Part shown: positions 1 to 8,877 of the stretch, piece by piece
Position numbering within the stretch: position 1 is the first letter of the stretch
Layout: each line of letters begins with the position of its first letter
Origin: Halanaerobiaceae bacterium
GTDB lineage: Bacteria > Bacillota > Halanaerobiia > Halanaerobiales > Halarsenatibacteraceae
Direction of reading: 5' to 3'
DNA: 33,438 nt
Assembly (NCBI GenBank): GCA_003553485.1
Contig: PWEJ01000117.1
Coordinates: 1-33,438 of the forward strand
Notes under the pieces: model-generated
Seen by the model: the letters and a program-made list of their open reading frames with translations, nothing else
What the model was told of the DNA's origin: nothing
Database searches by the model: none
Position numbers and translations under genes: made by a program

Positions 1-104
1 CCGCCATAAATAACATTAAATTTATCGGCCTGTATAAATCTTTTGTTTTCGGGGGGAGTTAATCTTAACATTATTTCTCCAAAGGTTACTAGCTTTTTGT
101 CCAT
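1..104 (-). CDS. kdgK: 2-keto-3-deoxygluconate kinase, N-terminal fragment
   Basis: This is the first 34 codons of a gene that runs off the left edge. The translation begins MDKKLVTFGEIMLRL and continues through a TPPENKRFIQA segment to a GG pair at the edge. That is the usual opening of PfkB-family KDG kinases, where the first beta strand is followed by the sugar-binding lid. The family phosphorylates 2-keto-3-deoxygluconate to KDPG in the cytoplasm. The ATG at 102-104 has an AAGGAGG site at 114-120. The KDPG aldolase gene lies 47 bp upstream on the same strand, which fits consecutive steps of one pathway. The ATP-binding C-terminal half is outside the window, so the exact sugar is inferred from the neighbour. 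Confidence 0.85.
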   Translation of the reverse strand, partial: MDKKLVTFGEIMLRLTPPENKRFIQADKFNVIYG

Positions 105-151
105 TTTTAAAAACCTCCTTTAAAATTTGCAATATTTATCGAGGGGTCTCT

Positions 152-796
152 TTATTGGCGGGCCTCTTTGATCAACTCTACAAATCTGGCAGCACTTTTT
201 TTAACCTCATCATAATCGCCTTTTTCAGCTCCTTTTACAATAGCGCTACCAGCTCCTACTGCATAACTGCCAGCCTCAATCCAGCTTTTCACATTATCAT
301 GATTCACTCCACCAGTAGGTAGCAATCTGGCTTGAGGTAGAGGCCCCTTAATTGCTTTTATAATTTTGGGTCCAAATAAGGTTGCCGGAAATATTTTAAC
401 CACATCAGCTCCTGCCTCCATGGCTTTGACCACCTCAGTTGGCGTCATAGCTCCCGGTACAACCGGTTTCTGGTACCTATTAGCAACCTTGACCATCTCT
501 ACATCCAGGGCAGGCCCAACCACAAATTGAGCGCCAGCCAGTATAACATTTCTAGCAGATTCGGAATCAAGAACAGAACCAGCACCAATAATTACATCTT
601 CCTGGCCAACAAATTTTTGAGCCAGTTTCTCAATAACCTTAAGAGCTCCCGGAACCGTCATGGTAATTTCAATTACATTAATTCCTCCCGCTCTAACAGC
701 CTCAGTTATTCTTTCAGCCTGCTCAGCGCTTTCAGCTCTCACCACAGGAACTATTCCAGTTCGATAAATTTGAGATAAAATTTCATTTTTATCCAT
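152..796 (-). CDS. eda: KDPG / KHG aldolase
   Basis: The 214-residue protein is a class I aldolase of the Eda/KdgA family, which cleaves 2-keto-3-deoxy-6-phosphogluconate to pyruvate and glyceraldehyde-3-phosphate. Its length is normal for the family. The catalytic Glu is E43 in VIEITMTVPGAL, and the Schiff-base Lys is K134 in VVKIFPA. The GAGSVLD and PTGGV strand ends of the TIM barrel are present. The ATG has an AGGAGAGG site 9 bases upstream. It lies between the flavoprotein gene and kdgK in a same-strand series, so it is probably the last carbon-splitting step of this catabolic locus. A 4-hydroxy-2-oxoglutarate aldolase activity cannot be excluded because the family is often bifunctional. 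Confidence 0.93.
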   Translation of the reverse strand: MDKNEILSQIYRTGIVPVVRAESAEQAERITEAVRAGGINVIEITMTVPGALKVIEKLAQKFVGQEDVIIGAGSVLDSESARNVILAGAQFVVGPALDVEMVKVANRYQKPVVPGAMTPTEVVKAMEAGADVVKIFPATLFGPKIIKAIKGPLPQARLLPTGGVNHDNVKSWIEAGSYAVGAGSAIVKGAEKGDYDEVKKSAARFVELIKEARQ

Positions 797-846
797 GGTT
801 TCAAACCTCTCCTCTCGGTAGGTGCTAAAACTAGAATATATAGAGC

Positions 847-2841
847 TTAATTATAAATTTCTCCCTCACGAAATTTTTTCCATTCTTTTTCAAACCACAA
901 GTCTTCCTCTTTGAGAGGCCTTCTATCCATCCACTCAATTTTACAGTTTAAAAGATCCCTATTCAATTTAACTGTCTGAATTTCTTCTTTTTCACCCCGG
1001 GAAATTTTAAATTTGAAGAATTCCGGCAGTTCTCCAAGGGGTTTTTTCCCTTCTTTACGCAAAATCAGGTAAGAACCCCTGCTCTGCCCTCCCTGATCGA
1101 TATAATCAGCTATTGCATTTAAGTAAACAAGCTGTGTTAAAAGGCAATCATATAAATGGTAAGCTGTAGATAGTTCTAGACAGTCAGTAATCTTAACCCT
1201 CTCAGGCAAATTATCAAGCATTCTTCTGGTTTCTTCTTCTGCCTCCATAACCTCAGATCTGTCTCTGATAATTGCCGCAGTTTCGGACATTCTCTGCTGC
1301 CTTTCCTGCAGTAATTTTTTTGGGCTCTCACCATTATTGTTGTGAATTATCTGATCTTCAAAACTGATTTTTTTCTTAAGCTGCTCGGTGGCAAGTTCAA
1401 TAAACTTCTCCACCGACCGCATCTCAGAAGGATTCTTATTAGCAATAAATTCAGCTGCCCGCAGGCTTCCTACCTGACCAGAATTTAATGCCGAGCCTCC
1501 AGGACGGTAAACTCCATGGCTGCCATTAGCTTCACCAACCGGGAAAAAGTTTTTCAAGTTGCTCTGCCACCATTTATCACCCAAAAGACCACCATTATTA
1601 TGCTGAGCACAGACTGCAATTTCAAGTTTTTCCCGAGCTAAATCAATATCATTATCTTTATAAAGCTGATAAGCAGGCTCATTCATTTTTCTTAATCTTG
1701 TAATCGGGGTTCCTCCAAGCACCTGAGAATTTTTTAAATAATTATAAGCTTCTTCTGATAGCAGCTCAAATTTAAGTTCTCCATCTTTGTCGCTGGCCCA
1801 AGCAGGATTTTTCCTGTAATCCAGCCAAACTCTGCGATTCTTTTCCACTATTTCCCGATATACCAGCAGATCAATCAAAGAAGACCCCTGATTTTCAATT
1901 TTTCGGGGATCAAAGGGCCATTGATACCCCTTTAAAAAGATAGCATCCATCATTTTTCCTGGAGAGCTAAAATAATCTTGCAAAAATTCTTCTTCCTGGC
2001 TACCATCCTGGGCAGTGGAAACATATCGAGGAATAACCTGCTGATAGGTGCCAGAAAGATTCCAACGAAATTTAGTTGATGCCAGGCCATATTGGGATTC
2101 AGTGAGATTCTGGCCCCTAGCCCCAGCTTCAAAGGCCAATCCACTGGCACCAGTCTGACTTTCAGGATAAACCGAAGTTTTGTAGATCTGGGCCGGGCCT
2201 CCGGTGGCATAAACAATTTCCCGGCAGTTTATAAGGACCAAATGTTCTTCCCCAGAGTTAAGTTTATCTAAGTTTATCGCCAGGAGGCCTAAAACCTGTT
2301 CTCGATTGGGATAAGTTAGGACTCCCGCTAGCTGATGTTGATCTAAAATTGGTATCTTCCGGGATTGAACTTCTCTTTCAAGGTTTTTAGTCATATAATG
2401 AGAAGTTAAAGGTCCAGCTGAAGTAGCTCTTCGAGCCGGGTCATGGTCAGTTTTATAGCCGACATATTCTCCCTGAGCTGTATGAGGAAAAGGAACTCCA
2501 ATTTCCACCAGGTGAAAAAATGAGCGAACCGAAAGAGCTGCTTCAACTTTCGCCAGGTCACCATGCATTGCTCCTCCCTCATAATATGTTCTAGCCATAT
2601 CATATACCGAATCTCGATTATCCCCGGAAAGACTTAATTTATAATAGGTCTGTTTATCAGAACCTGTATTACGGGAAGTTCCTTTTTTCATGCCCTCAGT
2701 CACTATAATGATATCCTGATAATCAAAGTCATACAGCCTCTTAGCAGCATTCAAGCCTGCCGCCCCACTTCCTGCAACCACTGCAGCTGCAGAATAAACC
2801 GGGATTTTTCTGCCAGCAAAATTAACTTTCTGTTTATGCAT
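847..2841 (-). CDS. fumarate reductase-like FAD-dependent oxidoreductase, substrate unknown
   Basis: A 664-residue flavoprotein with an N-terminal Rossmann dinucleotide site (GSGAAG at about residues 24-29). Its overall architecture is that of fumarate reductase/succinate dehydrogenase flavoproteins. An HNNGG segment and a C-terminal GEANGSHGVYRPGGSAL stretch match the FAD-contacting end of that family. A further 200 or so residues with many charged positions follow. I chose the ATG at 2839-2841 because it has a GAGGGG site at normal spacing; the ATG six codons earlier has none. No signal peptide is visible, so it is cytoplasmic. The neighbours are a Zn-dehydrogenase upstream and KDPG aldolase downstream. 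It may oxidise or reduce a C-C or C-O bond of the imported acid, but the reaction is unknown. Confidence 0.75.
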   Translation of the reverse strand: MHKQKVNFAGRKIPVYSAAAVVAGSGAAGLNAAKRLYDFDYQDIIIVTEGMKKGTSRNTGSDKQTYYKLSLSGDNRDSVYDMARTYYEGGAMHGDLAKVEAALSVRSFFHLVEIGVPFPHTAQGEYVGYKTDHDPARRATSAGPLTSHYMTKNLEREVQSRKIPILDQHQLAGVLTYPNREQVLGLLAINLDKLNSGEEHLVLINCREIVYATGGPAQIYKTSVYPESQTGASGLAFEAGARGQNLTESQYGLASTKFRWNLSGTYQQVIPRYVSTAQDGSQEEEFLQDYFSSPGKMMDAIFLKGYQWPFDPRKIENQGSSLIDLLVYREIVEKNRRVWLDYRKNPAWASDKDGELKFELLSEEAYNYLKNSQVLGGTPITRLRKMNEPAYQLYKDNDIDLAREKLEIAVCAQHNNGGLLGDKWWQSNLKNFFPVGEANGSHGVYRPGGSALNSGQVGSLRAAEFIANKNPSEMRSVEKFIELATEQLKKKISFEDQIIHNNNGESPKKLLQERQQRMSETAAIIRDRSEVMEAEEETRRMLDNLPERVKITDCLELSTAYHLYDCLLTQLVYLNAIADYIDQGGQSRGSYLILRKEGKKPLGELPEFFKFKISRGEKEEIQTVKLNRDLLNCKIEWMDRRPLKEEDLWFEKEWKKFREGEIYN

Positions 2842-2975
2842 ATTTATACCCCTCTGCATATTTATATCTCTTTATTTTAAATATAGTTTTCTCTTTAACC
2901 TCACCGATTAGTAGCAGTGAGTTTTTTAAGGTGATTAAATATCAGGTTACTGAAAAAAACACAACAAATGCAAGC

Positions 2976-4070
2976 TTACTCTGGTTTAATAACAGCTTTA
3001 ACTGCTTCCTTTTTGTCCATCTTTTCTAAAGCCTGAGTCGCTTCGCTTAAAGAAAAAACATGGGTTACCATTTCGCGAAAAAGATCCTGATATTTTAAAG
3101 CTATTTTTAAAGCCTGAAAAGTATGGCTGACATCACTGACCCAAACTCCCTGATAACTAATATTGCGATTACCAATATCCTGAAAACAATCCAGTTCCAC
3201 AGTTCCCCGGGGCTCTCCAAAACCGGCAGAAGCATAGGTTCCACCTTTTTTGACATAATGAATCCCTTCAGCTACAGCAGCTGGGCTGCCGGCCATTTCA
3301 AAAACAGCTTCCGCTCCTCTCCCTCTGGTATACTCCAATATCATCTCTTGCCGTTCTTCTTCAGAAGTCTTGTGACGGTTAATCACTCTGGTTGCCCCAA
3401 CTTCCCGGCAAATTTCCAGCCTCTTTTCAGTTCCTCCTATTACTATAATCTCATCTGCTCCAGAATATTTAGCCATAACAACAGCATAAATTCCTAGAGG
3501 CCCCGGACCTTGAATCACAACATTGTCACCAAATTTGACTGGCGCCAGCTCAAAGGCATGGGCAGTAGTAGAGCCGGAACAACTGACTGAAACTAAAGTT
3601 TCAGGAGATACATTTTCAGGCAAATGAAAAATATCTGTATTGGGGCTCAAAATTATATGGCTGGCATATCCACCTAAAAGATAAGGATACTCATCGCAGC
3701 CCCGAGTTATACCGTAAACCCAGCGGTTCGAACATAGGGAAGGTTCCTTATCAATTTTACACGCAAAACACTTACCGCAGCTGACTCCACGATGCCACAA
3801 AATCGGGTCACCTGACTTCAATTCTCTGCCAGCAATAGATTTTTTTGCTCCCTTCACCTCTACCACTTCGCCTACTCCTTCATGGCCTAAAATAATCGGG
3901 AGCGGTGTCCTGGGGTCATGGCCGTGCCACATGTATGCATCAGACCCACAGACACCTGAAGCTGTAATTCTTACCAAAACCTCTCCTTCCTGCTGTAGTT
4001 TTGGAATTTTAATTTCTTTTTCTGTAAGAGGCTGGTCAAACTCTGTCAATACCATTGCTTTACTTTTCAT
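2976..4070 (-). CDS. zinc-binding medium-chain alcohol/polyol dehydrogenase
   Basis: A 364-residue MDR-family dehydrogenase. The catalytic zinc ligands are C41 (GVCGSD) and H63-E64 (GHEGVGEV). The structural zinc site is C98, C101, C104 and C113, with one residue more than usual before the last Cys. A GPGPLG nucleotide-binding turn follows. The family oxidises secondary alcohols or polyols, or reduces keto sugars, with NAD(P). The likely start is the ATG at 4070, because AGGGGTGA sits just upstream; a GTG at 4079 would place that site inside the gene. The start lies 5 bases past the tctA stop, so the two are translationally linked. It probably interconverts the hydroxyl and keto forms of the transported sugar acid. 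Confidence 0.85.
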   Translation of the reverse strand: MKSKAMVLTEFDQPLTEKEIKIPKLQQEGEVLVRITASGVCGSDAYMWHGHDPRTPLPIILGHEGVGEVVEVKGAKKSIAGRELKSGDPILWHRGVSCGKCFACKIDKEPSLCSNRWVYGITRGCDEYPYLLGGYASHIILSPNTDIFHLPENVSPETLVSVSCSGSTTAHAFELAPVKFGDNVVIQGPGPLGIYAVVMAKYSGADEIIVIGGTEKRLEICREVGATRVINRHKTSEEERQEMILEYTRGRGAEAVFEMAGSPAAVAEGIHYVKKGGTYASAGFGEPRGTVELDCFQDIGNRNISYQGVWVSDVSHTFQALKIALKYQDLFREMVTHVFSLSEATQALEKMDKKEAVKAVIKPE

Positions 4071-4075
4071 TTTTT

Positions 4076-5584
4076 TCACCCCTGTTTGCCAGACAAAAAT
4101 ATCTTTTTAATAATTTTCTTTAGAAAAGGCCCAAAAAGAACCAAAAATGTTGCCATCAGAACAGTAAAACTTATCGGTCGGGTAATAAAAGTAGACCAAT
4201 CTCCACCTGATAAAATCATAGCTCTTCTCAAATCACTTTCAAATATAGGCCCCAATATTAATCCCAGACAAAGGCAGGCTGGCGAAAACCCACAGCGTCT
4301 TAGAATAAAACCAATCACACCAAAAATAACTAAAATAAGAACATCAAATAACCAGTTTCTAGTACCATAGGCGCCAATAAGGCAAAGCAGTAAAATTGCT
4401 GGAATTAAATATTCTTCTGGTAGGCTGATTAATCTGGCAAAATACTTCGCCCCCACCAGACCAATTAAAAGCATAAATAGAACCGCTAGAGAAGCACTGA
4501 TGAAAATCGAAGAGACAAAGGGCATCTGCTCTTCAAAGAGCATCGGACCAGGTCTTAGCCCCTGAATTATAAGGGCAGCCATCAAAACTGCCGTCATAGG
4601 ATCGCCTGGAATTCCAAGGGTTAGCAGAGGAATTAATGCCCCTCCTGTGCTGGCATTATTGGCAGCTTCAGGGGCAGCTACTCCCTGTAAGCACCCGGTT
4701 CCCATTTTAGTTCCAGAGGAAGAAAAACGTTTTTCCTGGCCATAAGCAACTATTCCTGCAATTGATCCTCCAGCTCCAGGAATAGCACCTACAAAGACTC
4801 CAATTATTGAGCAACGAATATAAGTTGCCCATAGCCTTAGAATTTCTGAAATATCAGGGACTATATCTGTAACTCTTTGAACAATCCTTTCTTTGACCCC
4901 TTTTTCCATAATTTGAGTGAACATTTCAGCCAGACCGTAAACTCCTATCATAACCGGTATAATATCAATTCCTTCAACAAGCTCAGTCTGGCCAAAAACA
5001 AATCTCTGATGAGCTGAAATCGTATCTACCCCAACCACTCCTATCATCAAACCTAATACACCAGCTATCAGCCCCTTGACCAAATTACCTGGAGAAATAA
5101 AAGCAATAATACTAATACCAAAAAGAGCTATTGTTGCAAATTCCTGAGCGCTAAATCTCAAAGCAAAACTGGCTACTACAGGTGCAAATATTGCCAGGAT
5201 AAAAACACTAAACAATCCCCCTATTGCTGAGGCAATAGTTGCAATTCCGATTGCTTTTCCGGCATTGCCCTGTCTGCACATAGCATAACCGTCTAACCCG
5301 GTGGCAATAGCTGAGGGAGTTCCCGGTATATTAGCAATTATTGCTGCTATTGAGCCCCCATAAACCGCGCCCTTATATAATCCGAGCAGAAAAGCAAAAG
5401 CAATAACCATGTCCATCCCAAAAGAAAAAGGCACAAAAACAGCCAGGGTCATGGTGGCTGTCAAACCCGGAAGAGCTCCAAATACTATACCAATAAAAGT
5501 TCCTGTGAAAAGCGCAAGCCAGACCAGGGGATTGGTGAAAAAATGCAAGCCGGCAGTATATAATTCCAGTGAAAGAAATTCCAT
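4076..5584 (-). CDS. tctA: tripartite tricarboxylate transporter, large permease TctA
   Basis: A 502-residue, very hydrophobic protein with about a dozen membrane segments. It carries TctA-family motifs: GIVFGALPGLTATM near the N terminus, the GSIAAIIANIPGTPSAIAT stretch, and a second GAIPGAGGSIAGIVAYG repeat. TctA forms the ion-coupled channel of TTT importers, which take up carboxylates delivered by TctC. The ATG at 5584 has AAGGGGG eight bases upstream and is preferred to a TTG at 5602. It is the third gene of a tctC-tctB-tctA series and is tightly followed by the dehydrogenase. The substrate is not readable from TctA; the locus suggests a sugar acid. Confidence 0.93.
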   Translation of the reverse strand: MEFLSLELYTAGLHFFTNPLVWLALFTGTFIGIVFGALPGLTATMTLAVFVPFSFGMDMVIAFAFLLGLYKGAVYGGSIAAIIANIPGTPSAIATGLDGYAMCRQGNAGKAIGIATIASAIGGLFSVFILAIFAPVVASFALRFSAQEFATIALFGISIIAFISPGNLVKGLIAGVLGLMIGVVGVDTISAHQRFVFGQTELVEGIDIIPVMIGVYGLAEMFTQIMEKGVKERIVQRVTDIVPDISEILRLWATYIRCSIIGVFVGAIPGAGGSIAGIVAYGQEKRFSSSGTKMGTGCLQGVAAPEAANNASTGGALIPLLTLGIPGDPMTAVLMAALIIQGLRPGPMLFEEQMPFVSSIFISASLAVLFMLLIGLVGAKYFARLISLPEEYLIPAILLLCLIGAYGTRNWLFDVLILVIFGVIGFILRRCGFSPACLCLGLILGPIFESDLRRAMILSGGDWSTFITRPISFTVLMATFLVLFGPFLKKIIKKIFLSGKQG

Positions 5585-5621
5585 ATTGTAGTCCCCCTTC
5601 AAAACTTATAGGTAGCTAATA

Positions 5622-6257
5622 CTAAAATATAATTCCATCTGGAAATCTAACTCCAATAATTAAATCAAATACCACGAAAAATGCTAGTGTAACAAGAACC
5701 GATATAAAAATAAGTCGAGAAGTTTTAAACTTCTCTTTAGAACTTATTGTTCTCGAAATTACAAACATCATGATAAAAGTCGAGGGCAAAAAACCCAACC
5801 AGTTCAACATATGAATATAAAGATAAGTCATAATAACTGTCAGCAGAAGATAAATTTTAGTTAATGGAGTACTTTCTCCCCAAAAGGGCTCTCTTTTCTT
5901 TTGGCCTGGCTGCAAAGAATCATCCTCTTTGATCGCTTTAATCTTAAAGCCCTCATCTTCTTGCTCTTCTTTGCTGTTCTCAGCCTCCATTTTTTCTGCT
6001 GGTTTTGAGGCCTTCTCTGATAAAATATCTTCTGCCTTCCAAATTCTTATAATAGTTTGGGCTAAATAAATAGAATTCAATACAAAAAGCATCACCGCCA
6101 GCAACATGGGATAGAAACCAGGATTCTGAGCCCTGGGGGCTCCCGGTATTACTGGAAATCCGCTGGCCACCTGATAAAAAAAGATTGCTAAAATATACAA
6201 AAATATAATAACATAAAAGTCTGCTGTTTGAAGTAATTTATAAAAAATAGATTTCAT
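5622..6257 (-). CDS. tctB: tripartite tricarboxylate transporter, small permease TctB
   Basis: A 211-residue membrane protein with four hydrophobic stretches, the layout of TctB. An N-terminal helix is followed by the PGAPRAQNPGFYP loop and a second helix. A long acidic/charged cytoplasmic linker (about residues 78-128) and two C-terminal helices complete it. TctB partners TctA in the membrane. The linker is longer and more Glu/Lys-rich than in typical short TctB proteins. The AGGAAGGGGG site is about 10 bases before the ATG. A hairpin lies between tctC and this gene. Sequence conservation in TctB is low, so the call leans partly on its place between tctC and tctA. Confidence 0.9.
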   Translation of the reverse strand: MKSIFYKLLQTADFYVIIFLYILAIFFYQVASGFPVIPGAPRAQNPGFYPMLLAVMLFVLNSIYLAQTIIRIWKAEDILSEKASKPAEKMEAENSKEEQEDEGFKIKAIKEDDSLQPGQKKREPFWGESTPLTKIYLLLTVIMTYLYIHMLNWLGFLPSTFIMMFVISRTISSKEKFKTSRLIFISVLVTLAFFVVFDLIIGVRFPDGIIF

Positions 6258-6295
6258 CAGGTTATTACCCCCTTCCTATGTTCTCATTAAAATAT

Positions 6296-6331
6296 AAGCG
6301 CTGCGCCACCAAACATCAAAGCACAGCGCTT
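6296..6331 (-). terminator. intercistronic stem-loop between tctC and tctB
   Basis: Perfect 8-bp arms AAGCGCTG (6296-6303) and CAGCGCTT (6324-6331) flank a 20-base loop. On the minus strand the stem is followed by the weakly U-rich run TATATTTTAA rather than a clean U-tract. It could stop part of the transcripts after tctC or protect the tctC 3' end. Either would make more binding protein than permease, as is common in binding-protein-dependent importers. Confidence 0.5.
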
Positions 6332-6405
6332 TACTTTTCACTTTACCTAATATTCTATCTTATTCATATTATCAGCAATTATTTATTTTCTTTTGCTACT
6401 CACTT

Positions 6406-7395
6406 TTATTCTTCAGCTTCGATGTCCAGCAGGCCTTCCTCTATCATTTCATCAATACTTTCCACAGTCTGATCTATAGCTTCACTAAATTCTTCTGCAT
6501 TTAAATATTCTGGGACATAGCCAGCATCTTCAAGATGCTTTATAAGCTCTTCATCCTCCATTGCTTTTGCTATCGCTTCTTCCAGTATATCCAGTCTATA
6601 CTCTTCAACACCAGTAGGAATTACAAAACCGGTATAGTTACCCATTGTAAAATCGTAATCTTCTTCTAAGAATGTTGGAACATCTGGAAAGTCATCATGT
6701 CTTTCATGGGTTCCAATTGCCAGCATCCTTAAGTCTCCAGTTCGAACATGGTCTGCTACATCAGGAAGAATATTTAAAGTAGCATCAACATGCCCACCTA
6801 ATACAGCTACTGTAGGCTGTTCGGAACCATCATAAGGAACGTGGACCACATCTATATCAGCTATTTCTTCAAAAGCCAGGGCAAAAATATGAACACTTGC
6901 TCCAACCCCGGTATTAGCTACTGTCACAGTACCAGGATTTTCTCTAGCAAATTCTACAAATTCATCGATTGTTTCCCATTCGCTATCTGCATTTACTGTA
7001 AGAGTAGCAGGACTAGTAAAAATCTGTCCCAGGGCATCAACTTTATCCATATCTGGGGGATCAGGTGCAGTCAACCTGGCTGTTACTGTTGAAATAGATG
7101 TTGTTCCAAAAGTATGCCCATCGGGATCCGCATCTTCGATAGCCTGGGAGCCTATAACTCCTCCTGCCCCCTCTATATTATCAATAACTACATTTTCACC
7201 AAAATAATCTTCAAACCAGTGAGCAAAAGGCCTGACAGCAACATCGGTAAAGCCACCAGAAGGCCAGGGGATAATCATTGTCATATCATCTTCGGGAAAT
7301 TCTTCGGCAGTAACGGCATTATTCATACCAGCAAATAATAGCAGCAGACAGAGCAGCCCTATAGTTGAAACAAGTAAAAGCTTTTTATTTCTCAT
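6406..7395 (-). CDS. tctC: tripartite tricarboxylate transporter substrate-binding protein TctC
   Basis: A 329-residue exported binding protein of the TctC/Bug family. It has a basic-hydrophobic signal segment (about residues 1-30, ending ...AVTAEE). The IIPWPSGGFTDVAVRP signature follows, which in this family forms part of the carboxylate pocket, and then GAGGVIGSQ and the VPYDGSEQPTVAVLGGHVD stretch. No lipobox Cys is evident after the signal, so how it is retained at the membrane is unclear. The mature part is very rich in Asp and Glu, as expected for an extracellular protein of a halophile. AGGAGG lies 7 bases before the ATG. It is the first gene of the TTT set and is followed by a hairpin that may set its excess over the permeases. 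Confidence 0.92.
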   Translation of the reverse strand: MRNKKLLLVSTIGLLCLLLLFAGMNNAVTAEEFPEDDMTMIIPWPSGGFTDVAVRPFAHWFEDYFGENVVIDNIEGAGGVIGSQAIEDADPDGHTFGTTSISTVTARLTAPDPPDMDKVDALGQIFTSPATLTVNADSEWETIDEFVEFARENPGTVTVANTGVGASVHIFALAFEEIADIDVVHVPYDGSEQPTVAVLGGHVDATLNILPDVADHVRTGDLRMLAIGTHERHDDFPDVPTFLEEDYDFTMGNYTGFVIPTGVEEYRLDILEEAIAKAMEDEELIKHLEDAGYVPEYLNAEEFSEAIDQTVESIDEMIEEGLLDIEAEE

Positions 7396-7545
7396 GGCTA
7401 TTCCTCCTAAATTTTTTTGTTAAATCAACCTGAAATCATTCTGGAAAAAACACCTGTCTTGTACTGACAACAAATTTTAGTCGCTCTTATTACCACCTCC
7501 CCTGGTTAATATTTGCTTATGATTCTTGACTTTCAATTTTAACTT

Positions 7546-8877
7546 TCAGTTAACCTTCTCCTTATATAATCGTAGATAGGGGGTTTTTTCTCTTACTACA
7601 CAACCTGTAGGACCTCCAGCTATCATCAGTTCAGAGCACCTGCTGCAAGCCACACAAACTTTATCAGAAGCAAGTTTTTGCCTGGTTAACATATCTTTTG
7701 CAAAATCAGAATAGGCAAAAGCCATTCTCCCAACACCTACCATATCTGCTTTTCTTTCTTCTAAATTTCCAGCTGCTATGAAGGGAAAAAATTCTTTTAG
7801 CCAACTATAACCAGACCCTAAAACAACACTTTCTGGTAATTCTTTTTTGATTTTTGCTGTCAGTTCGAATAATCGGTGACAGCCCTGCAATGGATGTTCT
7901 TGTGGTGGCTCGTTCTTTCCTACTGGATTATTATAAGGTCTAACTATATGGGGGTTAATCCTGGGGTCTGAAGCAGTTATGCTGAAAATTTCTACTCCTC
8001 TATTTTCTAATTCTTCAACAAGCCTTTTTGCTTCACTTAAATCAGGTTTTGCAGCATCTTTATTATTTACTCCCCAGCCATAGGGGTAGGGAATGGCATC
8101 ATAAACATTAAGCCTAACAGCAATTAGTAAATCCGGGCAATTCTGCTTAACCTCTTCTATTATAGTTAGTAATAGTTTAACCCTGTTTTTATAAGAACCA
8201 CCATACTGTCCATCTCTATTATAAGCTGCCAGTTGTTCTGATAGGAGATATCTATGGCAGGCTTTTATATCAACACCATCAAACCCTGCATTTTGAGCTA
8301 TTTTACTGGTCTGCACGTATTTATCTACTAACTCAGATAAATACGTGTCTCCTACTGGCTCCATATCTTTTTTTATTCCAGCTTTATCATCTGAATGAGG
8401 GTCATGAAAAAGGAATATTGGTTCATTTATATTCTGAGGAGCTGAATAACGACCAGAATGATTTAATTGTAGAATATTTACTGGTTTTCTGCCATACTCA
8501 TCAATAGCAGCATTATTAACTTTATTGACCAGGGAGGCAAAAGCAGATTTATTATCTTCTTTTAAGTGCAGTTGATTCTTATTACTTTTCCCTTCAGTAA
8601 CAACTGAGGTAGCTTCCCACCATATAAGCCCAGCTCCTCCCCGGGCAAAATTCAAGTATCTTCTAGTAGTTAATTTGCCTGGTGCTCCTTGGTTATTGGC
8701 ATCTAAACCTTCCATTGGGTGTATTGCCAGCTTATTGGGTATTTCACAAGTATCTAATTTAATATTTTCTTTAAAAATACTCAAATTATTTGACCAGGCA
8801 ATATCCAGTCCTAATTCTCCTATTTTTGCTTGTAAATCCTTTCTATTTTTGAAATTAAATTTAGCAAAATCAGTCAT
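7546..8877 (-). CDS. Old Yellow Enzyme-type NADH:flavin oxidoreductase with Fe-S cysteine cluster
   Basis: A 443-residue FMN-binding TIM-barrel protein of the OYE / 2,4-dienoyl-CoA reductase group. The active-site region KACHRYLLSEQLAAYNRDGQYGG corresponds to the family's HAAHGYLL...YGGS motif. Near the C terminus, C-x2-C-x2-C-x11-C (CVACSRC...GC) matches the [4Fe-4S] site of 2,4-dienoyl-CoA reductases. The separate C-terminal FAD/NADPH domains of that enzyme are absent, so electrons must come from elsewhere. The ATG overlaps the IclR stop (ATGA at 8874-8877), and GAGGTG lies upstream. It presumably reduces or isomerises an activated double bond in the pathway; the substrate is unknown. The N-terminal 30 residues are not typical of the family. 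Confidence 0.82.
   Translation of the reverse strand: MTDFAKFNFKNRKDLQAKIGELGLDIAWSNNLSIFKENIKLDTCEIPNKLAIHPMEGLDANNQGAPGKLTTRRYLNFARGGAGLIWWEATSVVTEGKSNKNQLHLKEDNKSAFASLVNKVNNAAIDEYGRKPVNILQLNHSGRYSAPQNINEPIFLFHDPHSDDKAGIKKDMEPVGDTYLSELVDKYVQTSKIAQNAGFDGVDIKACHRYLLSEQLAAYNRDGQYGGSYKNRVKLLLTIIEEVKQNCPDLLIAVRLNVYDAIPYPYGWGVNNKDAAKPDLSEAKRLVEELENRGVEIFSITASDPRINPHIVRPYNNPVGKNEPPQEHPLQGCHRLFELTAKIKKELPESVVLGSGYSWLKEFFPFIAAGNLEERKADMVGVGRMAFAYSDFAKDMLTRQKLASDKVCVACSRCSELMIAGGPTGCVVREKTPYLRLYKEKVN

Noticed and set aside
2900-2927. CTCAC/GTGAG hairpin followed by six T on the plus strand
   Set aside because: The stem is only 5 bp with a 12-base loop, and no plus-strand gene precedes it. On the minus strand no U-tract follows.
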